From: an uncultured Lachnospiraceae bacterium
Lineage (GTDB): Bacteria; Bacillota; Clostridia; Lachnospirales; Lachnospiraceae
Reading direction: 5' to 3'
Assembly: GCA_944377405.1 (NCBI GenBank)
Contig: CALWES010000002.1
Span: 124,001-188,000 of the forward strand
DNA length: 64,000 nt
The first letter of the stretch is position 1. Every line of letters begins with the position of its first letter. Shown here in pieces: positions 1 through 8,427 of this stretch. A program made the translations under genes and the position numbers. Below the pieces are notes generated by a model. That model was not told the DNA's origin and did no database searches. It saw only the letters and a program-made list of their open reading frames with translations.

Positions 1-2
1 TG

Positions 3-671
3 GACAGCCTGGATGCAGATTATTTCATGAACATGCAGATGGGCCTTGGCGGAGAGAGCCTGGATATGAATGCCACGGGTAACATCAAGATGAAAAACGC
101 TCTGGATGAGCGGCTGCAGTATGTCATGACCATGGACATGGCGCTGCTGGGAGAAAGCGTTCACACGGACGCCTTCTATACCGACGGATGGTATTACTAC
201 AATACGGACGGCCAGAAGATCAAGATGGAGATGCCCTACAATGAGGCTCTGAGCAACACTCAGATCGCCAACATGACCGCAGAGGACGACCTTTCCTATA
301 TCAGGGACGTGTCCATGGTGAGAAATGGGGACAGCATCACCGTTTATTACACGGCAGACGGCGCTCAGCTGATGCAGGCTGCGGACAAGCTCCTCCAGAA
401 CTCCGGTATGTCCATGAGCGATCTTGGCATGAACATGACCATCGATCAGTATAAGGGCGAGTTCACCGTCGATGCTGAGGGAAATTATAAGCAGCAGAAG
501 GCCCTTATGGATATGACCCTGGGAGAGGGAACGGAGAGCATAAGCTTCCATATCTATATGGAAATGGACATCAACGCCATGGGTGACGCAGTCAGCTTCG
601 CCATTCCTTCCACGGAGGGCTATACGGACTTTAACACCTATCTTCAGAACGCGCTTTCCGAAGCGGCATAA
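3..671 (+). CDS. C-terminal part of a secreted DUF6612-like lipoprotein (5' end outside window)
   Basis: The frame is open from the left edge of the window, so only the C-terminal about 222 residues are visible and the signal peptide is missing. The sequence is rich in Met, Asp and Thr, with alternating short beta-type segments and repeated DMT/MDM motifs. This resembles the DUF6612 family of clostridial cell-surface lipoproteins of unknown function. No catalytic motif is seen. The gene ends just before the rpsB promoter and has no obvious functional link to rpsB. The family name is a recognition call and could be wrong; that the frame is coding is much safer, given its codon pattern and length. 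Confidence 0.6.
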   Translation, partial: DSLDADYFMNMQMGLGGESLDMNATGNIKMKNALDERLQYVMTMDMALLGESVHTDAFYTDGWYYYNTDGQKIKMEMPYNEALSNTQIANMTAEDDLSYIRDVSMVRNGDSITVYYTADGAQLMQAADKLLQNSGMSMSDLGMNMTIDQYKGEFTVDAEGNYKQQKALMDMTLGEGTESISFHIYMEMDINAMGDAVSFAIPSTEGYTDFNTYLQNALSEAA

Positions 672-708
672 AAGTTCCTGAAAAACCTTCGGGACAGGGA
701 AAAAGGGC

Positions 709-737
709 TTGCAGGAAGCCCCGGAATATGGTATATT
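709..737 (+). promoter_or_regulatory. Sigma-A type promoter of rpsB-tsf
   Basis: TTGCAG (709-714) and TATATT (732-737) are separated by exactly 17 bp. The predicted transcript starts near 744, about 127 nt upstream of the rpsB start codon, so rpsB has a long leader. Confidence 0.7.
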
Positions 738-739
738 AC

Positions 740-770
740 AAAGGCTTTGCAGAAATTGCAAAGCCTTTTT
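740..770 (+). terminator. Terminator-like hairpin overlapping the rpsB transcription start
   Basis: AAAGGCTTTGC (740-750) pairs with GCAAAGCCTTT (758-768) around a 7-nt loop and is followed by a short T run. It can end transcription of the upstream lipoprotein gene. Because the rpsB promoter lies just before it, the same hairpin would also sit at the extreme 5' end of the rpsB mRNA. A smaller inverted repeat, AACATG-N6-CATGTT, follows at 781-798. Confidence 0.6.
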
Positions 771-870
771 GCAGCAAAAAAACATGCCTGTGCATGTTCC
801 GGAGGAGGGTGCTGCCCCAGGCAGTTTCTCCGGAGAGGCGGGCAGACGCTTAACCAAGGAGGAAAAAGAA

Positions 871-1650
871 ATGAGCGTTATTTCCATGAAGCAGCTCTTA
901 GAGGCTGGCGTACACTTTGGCCATCAGACCAGAAGATGGAACCCCAAGATGGCTCCCTACATCTATACCGAGAGAAACGGTATCCACATCATCGATCTGC
1001 AGAAGACCGTAGGTAAGGTAGACGAGGCTTACAAGGCACTTACCGACATCGTTGCAGAGGGCGGCACCGTTCTGTTCGTAGGAACCAAGAAGCAGGCTCA
1101 GGACGCAGTTAAGGCTGAGGCTTTAAGATGCGGCGAGTTCTATGTAAATGAGAGATGGCTGGGCGGTATGCTCACCAACTTCAAGACCATCCGTTCCCGT
1201 GTAGAGCGCCTGAAGGCAATCAGAGCCATGGCTGAGGACGGAACCTTTGATGTTCTTCCGAAGAAGGAAGTTATCCTTCTCAAGAAGGAGCAGGAGAAGC
1301 TTGAGAAGAACCTGGGCGGTATCGTAGAGATGAAGGAAGCTCCCTCAGTAATCGTTGTGATCGATCCCAAGAAGGAGAAGATCTGCGTACAGGAGGCTCA
1401 CGCTCTTGGTATTCCGCTGATCGGTATGTGCGACACCAACTGCGATCCCGAGGAGCTTGACTATGTGATCCCGGGCAACGACGATGCAATCCGTGCCGTA
1501 AAGCTGATCGTTTCCAAGATGGCAGACGCTGTTATCGAGGCTAAGCAGGGCGACGAGGCTTACGTTGAGGAAGAGGAAGTTGCTTTTGAGGAAGGCGAGG
1601 CTACCGATATCGAGCAGATCGCTGAGGCTGAGGAGCAGACCGAGGCTTAA
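871..1650 (+). CDS. rpsB: 30S ribosomal protein S2 (uS2)
   Basis: The 259-residue protein begins [19 protein letters not shown], the classic S2 N-terminus that docks on the 30S head and helps recruit S1-like factors. Conserved features include RRWNPKM, the FVGTKKQA stretch and the [11 protein letters not shown] motif. The acidic C-terminal tail from about residue 225 is common in clostridial S2. The frame is open further upstream, but the ATG at 871 has a strong AGGAGG 8 nt before it and gives the family length. It is cotranscribed with tsf after a 55-bp gap. In most Clostridia the pyrH-frr-uppS block follows directly; here that block is 42 kb away. Confidence 0.98.
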   Translation: MSVISMKQLLEAGVHFGHQTRRWNPKMAPYIYTERNGIHIIDLQKTVGKVDEAYKALTDIVAEGGTVLFVGTKKQAQDAVKAEALRCGEFYVNERWLGGMLTNFKTIRSRVERLKAIRAMAEDGTFDVLPKKEVILLKKEQEKLEKNLGGIVEMKEAPSVIVVIDPKKEKICVQEAHALGIPLIGMCDTNCDPEELDYVIPGNDDAIRAVKLIVSKMADAVIEAKQGDEAYVEEEEVAFEEGEATDIEQIAEAEEQTEA

Positions 1651-1705
1651 TCGGAACCTTAACAGTTACAGATAAATCCACATAGAATCTGAGGAGGAAT
1701 AGACT

Positions 1706-2647
1706 ATGGCAGCAGTTACAGCAGCAATGGTAAAAGAGCTGAGAGAGATGACCGGCGCCGGAATGATGGACTGCAAGAAGGCTCTTGCAGCTACCGACGG
1801 CGATATGGATAAGGCTGTCGAGTTCCTGAGAGAAAAGGGACTTGCAGGTGCAGCCAAGAAGGCAGGACGTATTGCAGCAGAGGGTATCGTAGACACCCTG
1901 GTTTCCGAGGATGGAAAGGCAGCAGTCGTTGTTGAGGTTAACTCCGAGACCGACTTCGTTGCTAAGAACGAGAAGTTCCAGACCTACGTAAAGGAAGTGG
2001 CTAAGCAGGCCCTGGCTTCCAACGCAGCAGACATGGATGCATTCATGGCTGAGAAGTGGATCGGCGATCCGTCTCTTACGGTAGCAGAGGAGCTTTCCTC
2101 TCAGATCGCCATCATCGGTGAGAACATGAAGATCCGCCGTTACGAGAAGGTTGAGGAGGCCAACGGCTTCGTAGCTTCCTACATCCACGCAGGCGGCAAG
2201 ATCGGCGTTCTGGTAGATGTTGAGACCGACGTTGTAAACGACGACATCAAGGAGATGGCTAAGAACGTAGCTATGCAGGCTGCAGCTCTTAAGCCCATGT
2301 TCACCAACAGAGGCGAGGTTTCCGCAGAGTACATCGACCACGAGAAGGCTATCCTTATGGCTCAGATCCAGAACGATCCCAAGGAGTCTCAGAAGCCGGA
2401 GAAGGTTATCCACGGCATGATCGAGGGACGTATCAACAAGGAGCTGAAGGAGATCTGCCTGCTGGATCAGGTATACGTAAAGGCTGAGGACGGAAAGCAG
2501 TCCGTTCAGAACTACGTTGACAGCGTTGCAAAGGCAAACGGCGCTAAGATCACCGTTAAGAAGTTCGTTCGTTTCGAGACCGGCGAGGGCCTTGAGAAGA
2601 AGAACGAGAACTTCGCTGAAGAAGTTGCTAAGCAGATGGGACAGTAA
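1706..2647 (+). CDS. tsf: Translation elongation factor Ts
   Basis: EF-Ts is the nucleotide exchange factor that regenerates EF-Tu-GTP. The 313-residue protein starts MAAVTAAMVKELREMTGAGMMDCK-type, containing the UBA-like domain and the RE(M)TGAGMMDCKKAL motif. The TDFVAKNEKF motif of the core domain follows at about residue 80, and the length is normal for the long Firmicutes form. GAGGAGGAA lies 7 nt before the ATG. It is the second gene of rpsB-tsf and is followed by a strong terminator, so the operon ends here instead of continuing into pyrH. Confidence 0.98.
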   Translation: MAAVTAAMVKELREMTGAGMMDCKKALAATDGDMDKAVEFLREKGLAGAAKKAGRIAAEGIVDTLVSEDGKAAVVVEVNSETDFVAKNEKFQTYVKEVAKQALASNAADMDAFMAEKWIGDPSLTVAEELSSQIAIIGENMKIRRYEKVEEANGFVASYIHAGGKIGVLVDVETDVVNDDIKEMAKNVAMQAAALKPMFTNRGEVSAEYIDHEKAILMAQIQNDPKESQKPEKVIHGMIEGRINKELKEICLLDQVYVKAEDGKQSVQNYVDSVAKANGAKITVKKFVRFETGEGLEKKNENFAEEVAKQMGQ

Positions 2648-2689
2648 TGCGGTAAGCGCATAAAGCTGGCATTAAGATAACTTAAATGA

Positions 2690-2725
2690 GACCGTAGAGG
2701 CAAAGACGCCTTTACGGTCTTTTTT
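2690..2725 (+). terminator. Intrinsic terminator of rpsB-tsf
   Basis: GACCGTA (2690-2696) and the inner GGC pair with GCC and TTACGGTC (to 2719) around a short loop, followed by TTTTTT. Confidence 0.9.
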
Positions 2726-2734
2726 ATGAAAATC

Positions 2735-2767
2735 CGGCAATTCTAAAGTGAGAGTTTAGAATTGCCG
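2735..2767. repeat. Perfect 13-bp inverted repeat of unknown role
   Basis: CGGCAATTCTAAA (2735-2747) and TTTAGAATTGCCG (2755-2767) are perfect inverted arms around the 7-nt loop GTGAGAG. There is no T run on either side, so it is not a normal terminator. It lies in the 346-bp gap between tsf and the glycerol dehydrogenase gene. The rest of that gap is AT-rich, with a possible -10 box TATAAT at 2892-2897 but no convincing -35 box. Confidence 0.6.
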
Positions 2768-2993
2768 CAAACATGAAAGATGGCGCTGGAATATGATCAG
2801 TTAAAATACTTTCATGCATTTTTAAAAAATCGGCCTTTCATTCTACTTTATTTTTGGCAGAATTTAAGATTTTATTCTTAATAAAAATGACTATAATAAA
2901 AGACAAAGATTGATAAAAAAATAACAATCTTTCCGGACAGTTATCAAAAGAGATAAAGGTCATGGTATTGAAGAAAAACAGGAGGACAAAAGG

Positions 2994-4088
2994 ATGCTCA
3001 GACTAAGAATGATGCGTGCGCCACAGAAATATGTGCAGGGGAAGGACTCTCTGCTGCATTTTCATGAGGAGATGAAGGACCTGGGAAACAGATGGCTTTT
3101 CATATGCTCCCACAGCGGCTATCAGGCCTGCCATGACAAAATCGAGAAAAGCTTTCAGGGAAAAGCAGACTATCGGCAGTACGAGATATTTGGCGGCGTT
3201 TCCAGCGTAGGAGAGATCGAACGGATGAAGAAGCTGGTAACGGAAAATGATATCAATGTAGTGGTAGGCGTAGGCGGCGGTTCTGCAATCGATACGGCAA
3301 AGGCCACGGCTTACTATACGAAGCTCCCTGTGGTGATCGTTCCCACAGTGGTGGCGACGGATGCTCCCTGTACCGGTCTTTCCGTGATTTATAACGACGA
3401 CAAGACGTTTAACAGCTATCTCTTTTATCCTAAGAATCCGGAAGCGGTGATCGTTGACAGCGAGATCATTGCCCATGCGCCGGTAAGCTTCCTGGTGGCA
3501 GGTATGGGAGACGCCTTGGGGACCTATTTTGAGGCCAGGGCCTGTGACAGGACGGACGCCCCCAGCCTGGAAAACGGTGGTATCACCCGTTCAGCCATGG
3601 CTCTTTGCAGGCTTTGCTATGATACTCTGCGGGAATATGGTAAGGCCGCAAAAACTGCCTGTGAGCTTCAGGTGGTAACACCTGCGCTGGAAGCTGTGAT
3701 AGAGGCCAATGTCTATCTGTCAGGTGTTGGTGCGGATAACGGAGGCCTGGCAGTCGCTCATTCCTTCTATAACGGCCTGACGGCGCTTGGCGGACACAGC
3801 GCGCCCCATGGAAACTGCGTAGCCTTTGGTACCCTTGTGCAGCTCGTTCTTGAGAGGGCTTCAAAGGAAGAATTCCGACAGGTGCAGGATTTCTGCCTGG
3901 AGGTAGGACTTCCCGTCACCCTTGCGGAGATCGGCATCAGTGAGGAAGAACAGATCCGCGTGATTGCAGAAAAAGCCTGCGCTGATGGAGAGTCGATCCA
4001 TAACATGGTGGCGGACGTAACGCCGGATCAGCTTTATGCAGCCATTAAGGCGGCGGATGCCCTGGGACGGGAGAGAAAGGCTGAATAA
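2994..4088 (+). CDS. gldA: Glycerol dehydrogenase, iron-containing/zinc alcohol dehydrogenase family
   Basis: The enzyme oxidises glycerol to dihydroxyacetone with NAD+ in the cytoplasm. The 364-residue protein carries the Rossmann glycine motif GVGGGSAIDTAKA at about 95-107. The three metal ligands of the glycerol dehydrogenase family are at Asp173 (GMGDALG), His256 (VAHSFYNGL) and His272 (APHGNCVAFG), a spacing that matches the family closely. An AGGAGG lies 8 nt before the ATG. It is followed after 99 bp by PTS enzyme I, which has its own promoter. Related hydroxyketone or 1,2-propanediol dehydrogenases cannot be excluded as the true activity. Confidence 0.9.
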   Translation: MLRLRMMRAPQKYVQGKDSLLHFHEEMKDLGNRWLFICSHSGYQACHDKIEKSFQGKADYRQYEIFGGVSSVGEIERMKKLVTENDINVVVGVGGGSAIDTAKATAYYTKLPVVIVPTVVATDAPCTGLSVIYNDDKTFNSYLFYPKNPEAVIVDSEIIAHAPVSFLVAGMGDALGTYFEARACDRTDAPSLENGGITRSAMALCRLCYDTLREYGKAAKTACELQVVTPALEAVIEANVYLSGVGADNGGLAVAHSFYNGLTALGGHSAPHGNCVAFGTLVQLVLERASKEEFRQVQDFCLEVGLPVTLAEIGISEEEQIRVIAEKACADGESIHNMVADVTPDQLYAAIKAADALGRERKAE

Positions 4089-4125
4089 AAAACTTTGTAT
4101 CATGAAACATTTGTACCTTGTTCCG

Positions 4126-4154
4126 TTGACGGGAAAAGCCTGGGAAGGTAGAAT
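4126..4154 (+). promoter_or_regulatory. Sigma-A type promoter of ptsI
   Basis: TTGACG (4126-4131) and TAGAAT (4149-4154) are separated by 17 bp, about 34 bp before the ptsI start. Confidence 0.8.
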
Positions 4155-4187
4155 CAAACCATATAGAAGAAACGGAGAGGTACAGTG

Positions 4188-5804
4188 ATGAGAAGCTATA
4201 TCGGAAAACCGGTGTATAAGGGAGTGCGTTTAGGCCCCGTTATCGTCATAAAGGATATGCATGCTCCGGTGAAACGGGAAAAGGCTGATAGCTCCGAGGC
4301 AGAATTGAAACGTCTGGAGAAGGCCTGTGATAAAACCAAAAATCAGCTTCAGAAATTGTACCATAAGGCGGTCAGGGAGGCGGGAGAAGCAAGTGCTGCG
4401 ATTTTTGAGGCTCACCAGATGATGCTGGAGGATGAGGACTTTCTGAGAGCTATCCGCAGTATGATCGAAACAGAGCAGGCGAATGCAGAATATGCGGTGG
4501 CTGCTACCGAAGACCGGTTTTCCGAGATGCTGGCAGGTATGGATGATGAGCACATGAAAGCCAGGGCTGCGGATATCAAGGATGTTTCCAACCGCCTCCT
4601 AAGGAATCTCAGCGGCCAGAAAGAGATCGACTGGGAAGAAATGGAACCTGCGATCATCATTGCGGAGGATCTGAGCCCCAGCGAAACAGTCCGGATGGAT
4701 AAGGACAAAATATTAGCCCTTGTTACGGTTCACGGATCCTCCAATTCCCATACGGCGATCCTTGCAAGGACGATGAATATCCCGGCATTGATCGGAGTTC
4801 CCCTTGAATTGGACAGTGTCCGCAGCGGGATGCTGGCCGTGGTGAACGGCACGACCGGAGAACTGATCCTGGAGCCGGAGGAGGAGACCTGCCGGAGGGC
4901 CCAGGCCCTGATGGAAGAGGAGGAAGAACAGCTTCATCTGCTGCAAAGTCAGAAGGGAAAGGAAACCATTACGACCTACGGGAGTAAGATACGCCTGTAT
5001 GCAAACATCGGAGGGGTAGAGGATGCAGGCTATGCGATAGAAAACGACGCGGAGGGGATCGGGCTCTTCCGCAGTGAATTCCTTTACCTTGGCAGGACTG
5101 AGCTTCCCACAGAAGAGGAGCAGTTTCAGGCCTATAAAAAGGTGCTCCAGATGATGGCAGGAAAACAGGTGATCATCCGCACGCTGGATATCGGGGCGGA
5201 TAAGAAGGCGGATTGTTTCAATCTTGGAAAAGAAGAAAATCCGGCCCTGGGCTGCCGTGGGATCCGGGTCTGCCTGAAACAGCCGGAAATTTTCAAAACA
5301 CAGCTCCGTGCGCTGCTCCGGGCAGCGGTATTCGGCGATCTGGCGGTCATGTATCCCATGATCATTTCTGTCGAAGAAGTTAAGAAGATCCAGGAAATCC
5401 TGTCAGAGGTAAGAACGGAACTGGAGGAACAGAAGGTACCCTATCAAATGCCGGAACAGGGAATCATGATCGAAACACCTGCAGCGGTGATGATCAGTGA
5501 TGAACTGGCAGAACTGGTGGATTTTTTCAGCATCGGTACCAATGACCTGACCCAGTATACTCTGGCCATCGACAGGCAGAATGAGAGGCTGGATGAATTT
5601 TATGATCCCCATCATCGGGCTGTTTTAAAAATGATCCGGATGACTGTGGACAATGCACATAAGGCCGGAAAACGGGCAGGGATCTGCGGAGAACTGGGGG
5701 CTGATCCGGAGCTTACGGAGGCATTCATAAAAATGGGAGTGGATGAGCTTTCTGTAGCCCCGTCCATGATCCTGAAACTGAGAAAGCGGATCCGGGAATT
5801 ATAG
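4188..5804 (+). CDS. ptsI: Phosphoenolpyruvate-protein phosphotransferase (PTS enzyme I)
   Basis: Enzyme I takes the phosphate of PEP onto a histidine and passes it to HPr, driving all PTS sugar uptake. The 538-residue protein has the N-terminal HPr-binding helices, then the swivelling phosphohistidine domain with SSNSHTAILAR. Its His188 is one residue off the numbering of the well-known active-site His. The PEP-binding barrel has LRTLDIG-like (IIRTLDIGADK), GCRGIR and the late GICGELGAD cysteine motif. The frame can start at GTG 4185, but ATG 4188 is better spaced from GGAGAGG. No HPr or permease gene is adjacent, so it serves PTS genes elsewhere. Confidence 0.95.
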   Translation: MRSYIGKPVYKGVRLGPVIVIKDMHAPVKREKADSSEAELKRLEKACDKTKNQLQKLYHKAVREAGEASAAIFEAHQMMLEDEDFLRAIRSMIETEQANAEYAVAATEDRFSEMLAGMDDEHMKARAADIKDVSNRLLRNLSGQKEIDWEEMEPAIIIAEDLSPSETVRMDKDKILALVTVHGSSNSHTAILARTMNIPALIGVPLELDSVRSGMLAVVNGTTGELILEPEEETCRRAQALMEEEEEQLHLLQSQKGKETITTYGSKIRLYANIGGVEDAGYAIENDAEGIGLFRSEFLYLGRTELPTEEEQFQAYKKVLQMMAGKQVIIRTLDIGADKKADCFNLGKEENPALGCRGIRVCLKQPEIFKTQLRALLRAAVFGDLAVMYPMIISVEEVKKIQEILSEVRTELEEQKVPYQMPEQGIMIETPAAVMISDELAELVDFFSIGTNDLTQYTLAIDRQNERLDEFYDPHHRAVLKMIRMTVDNAHKAGKRAGICGELGADPELTEAFIKMGVDELSVAPSMILKLRKRIREL

Positions 5805-5823
5805 AACAATGGGAGCGGACAGG

Positions 5824-5856
5824 AAGAGGCTGACTGGATGGTTGGCCTCTTTTTTG
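5824..5856 (+). terminator. Intrinsic terminator after ptsI
   Basis: AAGAGGC (5824-5830) pairs with GCCTCTT (5845-5851), and T residues follow. Confidence 0.75.
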
Positions 5857-5917
5857 TTATGCTTATGATTCTGGCGGCCGGAAGCCGGCTGCATATTACA
5901 TCAATACGGAGGTTCAT

Positions 5918-6529
5918 ATGGATCATAAGATTTACGGCTACGTTCGGGTATCCACGAAGGAACAGAACGAAGCAAGGCAGATGCTGGCACTGCGGGATCA
6001 CGGTATCCCTGAAAAAAATATTTATGTAGATAAGATGAGCGGAAAGGACTTCAACAGGCCCCAGTACCAGAAGCTTATGAAAAACATAAAACCGGGGGAT
6101 GTTCTGGTGACGAAGTCCATCGACAGACTTGGTAGGAACTATGAGGAGATCCTGGTTCAGTGGAGATGCATTACAAAGGAAAAGGCTGTGGATATCGTGG
6201 TGTTGGATATGCCCCTTCTGGATACGAGAAGATCCGGCCGCGATCTGACCGGGACCTTTGTGGCGGACCTGGTACTGCAGATTCTGTCCTATGTGGCCCA
6301 GACGGAACGGGAAAATATCAGACAGAGGCAAAGGGAGGGGATCGCCGCGGCGAAGCTTCGGGGAGTCAGGTTCGGAAGGCCTGAGAAACCTGTCCCTGAT
6401 AGGTTCTGGAAATTAAAAAGGGATTGGGAGGAGAAAAAGATCAGTTCAAGGGAGGCGGCCCGGGAGCTTTTGATCTCCCAGGACACCTTTCTGCGGTGGG
6501 CCCATGGGAAAAAAGAACGTACATGCTGA
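5918..6529 (+). CDS. Serine recombinase (resolvase/invertase family), 3' end altered by an IS
   Basis: This is a small site-specific recombinase that cuts DNA through a serine. The 203-residue protein begins with YGYVRVSTKEQ, placing the nucleophile at Ser12. The catalytic domain includes DRLGRN at about 68-73 and the long E helix around 120-140. It ends in a helix-turn-helix (SSREAARELLISQDTFLRW). GGAGG lies 8 nt before ATG. The stop codon is created by an inserted IS30-like element. Joining the two copies of the 14-bp target duplication restores an ending of ERT-Leu-Gln-stop in place of ERT-Cys-stop, so the enzyme is probably still active. No obvious invertible segment was found next to it. 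Confidence 0.9.
   Translation: MDHKIYGYVRVSTKEQNEARQMLALRDHGIPEKNIYVDKMSGKDFNRPQYQKLMKNIKPGDVLVTKSIDRLGRNYEEILVQWRCITKEKAVDIVVLDMPLLDTRRSGRDLTGTFVADLVLQILSYVAQTERENIRQRQREGIAAAKLRGVRFGRPEKPVPDRFWKLKRDWEEKKISSREAARELLISQDTFLRWAHGKKERTC
6511..6524 (+). repeat. Left copy of 14-bp target site duplication
   Basis: AAAAGAACGTACAT at 6511-6524 is repeated exactly at 8257-8270, flanking the IS30-like element. It lies inside the last codons of the serine recombinase gene. Confidence 0.85.
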
Positions 6530-6530
6530 C

Positions 6531-6717
6531 TTGTAAAAGTAAATTCCGTTTGTAAGAGTAAATTCCACAGGCGGTGAAAAATGGCTGAAAATAACGAAAA
6601 ATACAGGTGACATAAGAGCGGCTGTAGGATATAATCAGGATAAATTTCTTAGTAAATAAGAAATCAGGGCATGGTAAGCGGACCATGGTGGAAGGTTGTT
6701 TGTAAGGGTAAAATCCA
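6531..6717 (+). repeat. IS left end: terminal repeat plus two subterminal copies
   Basis: Three direct copies of a motif close to TTTGTAAGAGTAAATTCCA start at about 6531, 6549 and 6698. The first serves as the terminal inverted repeat; the others look like internal transposase binding sites. Between the second and third copies, 6570-6690 has no gene. Confidence 0.75.
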
Positions 6718-6769
6718 CCGTGGCCTCCGAAAATATATGAAACCGCCCGAAGATAATTAGGACCGGTCT

Positions 6770-8098
6770 TTAAGACCGGGGATCGATGAGACGAGGTGTG
6801 AGGGTCACCTCGTCTTTGTCATATATGGGCATGAGCCCGAGAACATTGAGAAGCTGGTAACCATATTTAAAGAAAGCTGCCTCATAAGGAGTCATACCGT
6901 TAAGTCGAGCCCTTAGAGTGGAGTTTATGTGATCCACGGCCTTTTTGAGCTTCCACTGGGAAAGATCCGTAAATACGGTCTTCTTGGGAATGATTATGCG
7001 GAGCATAGTGTGGGCCTCCTCCACAGCCCCCTTTTGGCCGGAGCACATGGGATCGCAGTAATAAATGGAGGAACGCTCGATCCCATAAAAACCGGTCTCC
7101 AAAGCTTCCGAGTCACCGAATTCAGCGCCTCTGTCGGTAAGGATGATGTGAAATAGGCGGAGAAAGTCATAGGTGCCAAGCTTCTTCTCCAAACGGTCAA
7201 AAACCTCTTTGACAGCACCCTGAGTGCATCTGTTCAGGAGATAAGCAAGGAAGAGACCGGTATCGGGAAAACAAAAAGTAAGGATACACTTTTGAGAGCC
7301 GGAAGCAGAGATGACAGTATCCATTTCGTCAAAGTCAGCTGAAGAGATCCCGAGCCGTTTAAAGTCAGCATAAGTACGGCCATTGAACACGGCTCTGTCT
7401 TTAATGGTTTTCTTCCTGGAACTGTCTTTTCTCTTTTTGAACTTGACCTTTCTTTTCAGGTCGATGTTTCTGGTAAGCAGCACTCCGGAGTCGATATAGT
7501 TGTACATGGTCTTAACGGACATATCGAGTTCTGGATGATTACACAGGATATGGTAGGGAGACTGTCCCTGAGATACGAGAGGCTTTATGACCTCATCCAT
7601 ACGATGTATCTCGGCTTTCGTCCTGTTGATACCCTGCCTCGAAGAGGAAAGCTTTTCTTCATATTTCCTGTGGGCGAAGAGAGGGTCATAATCATACTTT
7701 ACAGGAACGGTACATTTGTGTTTCGGCTTAAGGCAGCCGTTACAGACAAAGGGAGCTTTGTCGAGTCTTTTACAGGTCTCACGCTGGAAGTCTTTGCATA
7801 CCTGATTACATTTATGACAGCTGCGGCACTTCCTGTCGCAGAGAAAGAGCTTGTCACATACATTGGTCTTCCTGCAGTGAAAACGCTTCACACAAAAGTT
7901 CTGAGGGTTACTGAAGGAGCCTTTGTTCCATGTATTCATAGAGCGATGCAGTTTCACTTCTTTAGAGATGGTAGTGGGATCCTTGCAAAGGAATCTGGCG
8001 ATATCTTTGAAGGACCGCCCCTCGCTAAGGGCTTCATGAATGTACTCTCTGTCCTTGAGAGTAAGGTGTTTCTGGTTTCCTGGTATTAAATGAGACAT
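6770..8098 (-). CDS. IS30 family transposase
   Basis: The protein has 442 residues. The N-terminal helix-turn-helix (LTLKDREYIHEAL ... KDIARFLCKDPTTISKEV) is the IS30 type. A cysteine-rich stretch follows at about 70-130 (CRKCHKC-like pairs), probably metal binding. The DDE catalytic core then shows DEMDTVI, ILTDRGAEFGD and a VEEAHTMLR segment in place of the usual VENxN. The start at 8098 has AAGGAGG 7 nt upstream. The frame is open further, but those codons simply translate the subterminal repeats. The gene is intact, so the element could be active. Confidence 0.9.
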   Translation of the reverse strand: MSHLIPGNQKHLTLKDREYIHEALSEGRSFKDIARFLCKDPTTISKEVKLHRSMNTWNKGSFSNPQNFCVKRFHCRKTNVCDKLFLCDRKCRSCHKCNQVCKDFQRETCKRLDKAPFVCNGCLKPKHKCTVPVKYDYDPLFAHRKYEEKLSSSRQGINRTKAEIHRMDEVIKPLVSQGQSPYHILCNHPELDMSVKTMYNYIDSGVLLTRNIDLKRKVKFKKRKDSSRKKTIKDRAVFNGRTYADFKRLGISSADFDEMDTVISASGSQKCILTFCFPDTGLFLAYLLNRCTQGAVKEVFDRLEKKLGTYDFLRLFHIILTDRGAEFGDSEALETGFYGIERSSIYYCDPMCSGQKGAVEEAHTMLRIIIPKKTVFTDLSQWKLKKAVDHINSTLRARLNGMTPYEAAFFKYGYQLLNVLGLMPIYDKDEVTLTPRLIDPRS

Positions 8099-8177
8099 AG
8101 GGAGGACCTCCTTTACCTGAAATACGGGCGGCCGGTAAAGGATAAGACCTACGGTCCAGATATACAATAAGATTTGC

Positions 8178-8251
8178 TTTGTAAGAGTAAATTCCATTTG
8201 TGTAAGACTAAATTCCATCCTCCTTCATGAGTGTGGAATTTACTTTTATAA
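8178..8251 (+). repeat. IS right end: two direct subterminal copies and inverted terminal copy
   Basis: TTTGTAAGAGTAAATTCCAT (8178-8197) is followed by a variant at about 8197-8218, both in the same orientation as the left-end copies. The terminal copy at 8235-8251 is inverted. The transposase promoter should lie in this array. Confidence 0.75.
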
Positions 8252-8256
8252 TTTAT

Positions 8257-8270
8257 AAAAGAACGTACAT
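8257..8270 (+). repeat. Right copy of 14-bp target site duplication
   Basis: AAAAGAACGTACAT is followed by TTGCAATAA. Fused to the left flank, this gives the uninterrupted end of the serine recombinase frame (Leu-Gln-stop). Confidence 0.85.
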
Positions 8271-8427
8271 TGCAATAATAGAGTAGATTTTTTCGTTCAT
8301 CTGTGTTAAAATGTATCCGGTGGATATATAAAGAAAATTTAATTAAGATTCAGATCGATTTTGATGATATTGGGGGTATATTTTAAGAAATTTGAAGAAA
8401 AGATATAGAAAATACAGAAATCAGATA

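Larger units (their letters stand above)
6525..8256 (-). mobile_element. IS30-like insertion sequence, about 1.73 kb
   Basis: The element is bounded by a 14-bp direct repeat. It has near-terminal inverted repeats TTGTAAAAGTAAATTCC (6531-6547) and, inverted, TTATAAAAGTAAATTCC (8235-8251), with one mismatch in 17. Five to six bases separate each inverted repeat from the target duplication. It carries a single transposase gene on the minus strand. Most IS30 elements duplicate 2-3 bp; a long duplication is known for IS1630-type members, so this element may belong with them. Confidence 0.85.

Noticed and set aside
1601..2413. 270-codon open frame on the minus strand
   Set aside because: Antisense to tsf, with low-complexity Leu/Ser/Cys-rich translation; no ribosome binding site or recognisable domain.
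4185..4187. GTG start codon for PTS enzyme I
   Set aside because: It is only 4 nt from the ribosome binding site; ATG 4188 directly after it is better spaced and gives the usual N-terminus.
5918..6529. Phase-variable invertible promoter beside the serine recombinase
   Set aside because: No pair of matching inverted repeats flanking a promoter was found near the gene; the visible repeats belong to the IS element.
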